The notes below the pieces were generated by a model. The model had not been told where the DNA came from. It did not search any database and saw only the letters and a list, made by a program, of their open reading frames with translations. Of a DNA stretch of 6,756 nt, positions 1-6,756 are shown piece after piece. Location: contig JBKHDD010000230.1 of NCBI GenBank assembly GCA_046541515.1, positions 1-6,756 on the forward strand, in the 5' to 3' direction. Each line of letters starts with the position of its first letter. Within the stretch, counting starts at the first letter, position 1. This DNA comes from CAYFVR01 sp046541515. GTDB taxonomy: Bacteria; Desulfobacterota; Desulfobacteria; Desulfobacterales; Desulfococcaceae. A program made the position numbers and the translations under genes.

Positions 1-3217
<3,217 letters not shown>

Positions 3218-3221
<4 letters not shown>

Positions 3222-3277
3222 ATGCGCACGTTGAACGCGGTTTTTTTTGCGGACCGCAATTTGATGTTTATTGTCAT
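3218..3277 (-). other. Possible 19-residue leader frame overlapping the hrpA start
   Basis: A frame starting at the ATG at 3277 reads MTINIKLRSAKKTAFNVRI and stops at a TGA at 3220-3218. That TGA shares an ATGA overlap with the hrpA start codon. The peptide is basic. Such an overlap could couple hrpA translation to the leader, which would fit the lack of a clear ribosome binding site for hrpA. No strong Shine-Dalgarno sequence precedes the leader ATG either, and the frame stays open further upstream, so it may simply be chance. Confidence 0.25.
3247..3259. promoter_or_regulatory. Perfect inverted repeat in the hrpA leader
   Basis: TTGCGG and CCGCAA flank a single central A, giving a 13-base dyad 26 bases upstream of the hrpA ATG and next to the run of eight T's. 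With a one-base centre it suits a dimeric protein binding site better than an RNA hairpin. The second GCGG at 3237-3240 (plus strand) could also pair with the CCGC across the T-run. No regulator is identified. Confidence 0.3.
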
Positions 3278-3305
3278 CTCATAACGTTCGCCGCCCGCCC
3301 GGCAA
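3278..3305 (-). promoter_or_regulatory. Weak sigma-70-like promoter candidate for hrpA
   Basis: On the minus strand TTGCCG (3305-3300) and TATGAG (3283-3278) are separated by 16 bases. Each matches its consensus hexamer at four of six positions. Transcription would start near 3271, about 50 bases before the hrpA ATG. That would exclude the leader frame starting at 3277, so the two proposals compete. The call is weak because matches of this quality are common. Confidence 0.2.
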
Positions 3306-3343
3306 AACCGGCCCAAAACGTCCCGAAATCGGTACGAATTGGC

Positions 3344-3357
3344 CCGTCGGACGACGG
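3344..3357. promoter_or_regulatory. Perfect inverted repeat, mid-intergenic
   Basis: CCGTCG and CGACGG flank a GA centre, forming a 14-base dyad near the middle of the region between the two divergent genes. It could be an operator shared by both, but GC-rich DNA produces such dyads by chance and no second copy was seen. Confidence 0.2.
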
Positions 3358-3394
3358 CGCCCCCGGGTTTGAAAGCGAACCATTTCGTTCCCAT

Positions 3395-3432
3395 TGGTTT
3401 CCAGATTGACTTTTCGGCTGGTTTCCAGTTTG
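3395..3432. promoter_or_regulatory. Duplicated TGGTTTCCAG element, candidate aceBA operator
   Basis: TGGTTTCCAGATTG (3395-3408) is repeated as TGGTTTCCAGTTTG (3419-3432). Thirteen of fourteen bases match and the copies start 24 bases apart. Each copy is a small dyad: CTGG-TTT-CCAG is perfect at 3418-3428, and TTGG-TTT-CCAG is near-perfect at 3394-3404. A -35-like TTGACT (3406-3411) lies between them, but no good -10 follows at 16-19 bases. The position upstream of aceB suits an operator of the glyoxylate-bypass unit. The TTTCCA core resembles the arm of the enterobacterial IclR site, but the spacing differs, so the regulator is not identified. Confidence 0.4.
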
Positions 3433-3434
3433 TT

Positions 3435-3447
3435 CTTTGGGGCAAAG
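3435..3447. promoter_or_regulatory. Perfect inverted repeat just downstream of the candidate operator
   Basis: CTTTG and CAAAG flank GGG in a 13-base dyad immediately after the repeated TGGTTTCCAG element. It is either a further protein site in the aceB control region or, if transcribed, a small hairpin in the leader. Another short dyad, CGGC-TT-GCCG, follows at 3461-3470. Confidence 0.25.
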
Positions 3448-3542
3448 GGGAAAGGCGATCCGGCTTGCCGACGGCGAAGCGCTCGGCGCCTGGACGCGGA
3501 CGAAAAGGCTTTTCAGGCAAAATCTTCAATTTACCGCACAAT

Positions 3543-3550
3543 GGAGGAGG
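3543..3550 (+). promoter_or_regulatory. Ribosome binding site of aceB
   Basis: GGAGGAGG lies 7 bases before the ATG at 3558. It is a near-ideal Shine-Dalgarno sequence and decides the aceB start over in-frame upstream codons that extend the frame to about 3339. Confidence 0.92.
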
Positions 3551-3557
3551 ATGCAAC

Positions 3558-5162
<1,605 letters not shown>

Positions 5163-5196
5163 CTCCAATCGCAAAGGGCAATTAACCGGCCCTCAA

Positions 5197-5222
5197 CGGG
5201 CGCGGCGCCCCGCCGCCGCCCG
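5197..5222 (+). other. GC-only hairpin between aceB and aceA
   Basis: CGGGCG-CGGCG (5197-5207) pairs with CGCCG-C-CGCCCG (5211-5222), giving eleven G-C pairs with one bulged C (5216) and a CCC loop. It begins 35 bases after the aceB stop. No T-run follows, so it is not a canonical intrinsic terminator. More likely it stabilises an mRNA end, pauses RNA polymerase or marks a processing site, which could give unequal aceB and aceA levels. A second, weaker hairpin (GCGCCG 5257-5262 with CGGCGC 5276-5281) lies nearer to aceA. No separate aceA promoter was recognised in this gap. Confidence 0.6.
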
Positions 5223-5296
5223 GCGGATTGCCCCGTCCCAGCCAACCCGTCCCGACGCGCCGTCTTCCCCCGCGGCGGCGCTTCACCCCAAGCAAT

Positions 5297-5306
5297 GGAA
5301 GAAAGG
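5297..5306 (+). promoter_or_regulatory. Ribosome binding site of aceA
   Basis: GGAAGAAAGG ends 8 bases before the ATG at 5315. It supports that start over the in-frame TTG at 5228, which would add 29 proline- and arginine-rich residues unlike the family. Confidence 0.75.
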
Positions 5307-5314
5307 CCAGACCC

Positions 5315-6601
<1,287 letters not shown>

Positions 6602-6635
6602 TCGCTTTCCCGGTTTCCAAGAAAGCCAGAATCCC

Positions 6636-6679
6636 ATCCCCCGTCCGGCGGTTTTCTCCCGGAACGGGGGATTTCTTTT
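6636..6679 (+). terminator. Rho-independent terminator of the aceBA unit
   Basis: ATCCCCCGTCCGG (6636-6648) pairs with CCGGAACGGGGGAT (6659-6672), giving a 13-bp stem with a single bulged base and a 10-base loop. The T-rich tail TTTCTTTT follows at 6672-6679. The structure begins 35 bases after the aceA stop. The opposite strand has no comparable T-run after the stem, so it works mainly for rightward transcription. Confidence 0.9.
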
Positions 6680-6722
6680 GGAATGGACGGCTTTCACTTC
6701 GACGTACATTCCACACCCCAAC

Positions 6723-6756
6723 CGGCAAAACCCCTCGGAATTTTTTGGCCGTTTTT
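6723..6756 (+). terminator. Possible second, weak terminator at the window edge
   Basis: CGGCAAAA (6723-6730) can pair with TTTTGGCCG (6743-6751) with one bulged G around a 12-base loop, and TTTTT follows up to the last base. The stem is weak and cut by the edge. It may be a backup terminator after aceA. Nothing else was seen in the bases after 6680. Confidence 0.25.

Larger units (their letters stand above)
3222..3557. promoter_or_regulatory. Divergent hrpA / aceB intergenic region
   Basis: This 336-bp gap must hold the promoters of both hrpA (leftward) and the aceBA unit (rightward). I see no convincing gene in it; the open frames crossing it are extensions or shadows of its neighbours. 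It is less GC-rich than the genes and has an A/T patch near hrpA (8 T's at 3241-3248). Several short perfect dyads occur: 3247-3259, 3344-3357, 3418-3428, 3435-3447 and 3461-3470. No sigma-70 promoter with two good hexamers could be found for either gene, so the promoters may depend on an activator or an alternative sigma factor. Confidence 0.7.

Noticed and set aside
3406..3434. Complete sigma-70 promoter for aceB using TTGACT
   Set aside because: The -35-like hexamer is good, but the best hexamers 16-19 bases downstream match TATAAT at only about three positions, so a full promoter cannot be claimed.
3339..3557. N-terminal extension of aceB back to about 3339
   Set aside because: The ideal GGAGGAGG site sits before the ATG at 3558, and the shorter product matches the usual family length; the extension looks non-coding.
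5228..5314. N-terminal extension of aceA from a TTG at 5228
   Set aside because: There is no ribosome binding site at that position, the residues are P/R-rich, and the ATG at 5315 has a good site and gives the standard 428-residue length.

Overview
This GC-rich window holds three bacterial genes in two divergent units. Codon usage is strongly biased to G/C third positions. The layout is ordinary chromosomal metabolic and housekeeping DNA: no RNA gene, IS element, CRISPR array or phage gene was seen. The content (HrpA-type helicase, class A malate synthase, prokaryotic isocitrate lyase, AGGAGG-type ribosome binding sites, a canonical intrinsic terminator) suggests a Gram-negative, probably proteobacterial or Desulfobacterota-like organism. 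That placement is inference from style and gene content only.

Layout. Positions 1-3221 (minus strand) carry the first 1073 codons of hrpA, a DEAH-box ATP-dependent RNA helicase whose C-terminal end runs off the left edge of the window. Positions 3222-3557 are a 336-bp divergent intergenic region with several short inverted repeats. These include a duplicated TGGTTTCCAG element around a TTGACT -35-like hexamer, and a 19-codon leader frame that overlaps the hrpA start codon. Positions 3558-5162 (plus) are aceB (malate synthase A). Positions 5163-5314 are an intercistronic gap with a GC-only hairpin. Positions 5315-6601 (plus) are aceA (isocitrate lyase). A strong intrinsic terminator follows at 6636-6679. 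The last 77 bases hold no gene, only a weak terminator-like structure at the edge.

How the genes work together. AceA splits isocitrate into succinate and glyoxylate, and AceB condenses glyoxylate with acetyl-CoA to give malate. Together they form the complete glyoxylate bypass, which allows growth on acetate or fatty acids. They sit in the aceB-aceA order known from enterobacterial aceBAK, but the terminator right after aceA leaves no room for a co-transcribed aceK. HrpA acts on RNA and translation and has no evident functional link to the bypass; it probably only shares the intergenic region.

I found no clearly new biological system. The observations most worth checking are the candidate aceBA operator, the strong aceB-aceA intercistronic hairpin, and the leader frame with an A8 slippery run in front of hrpA.
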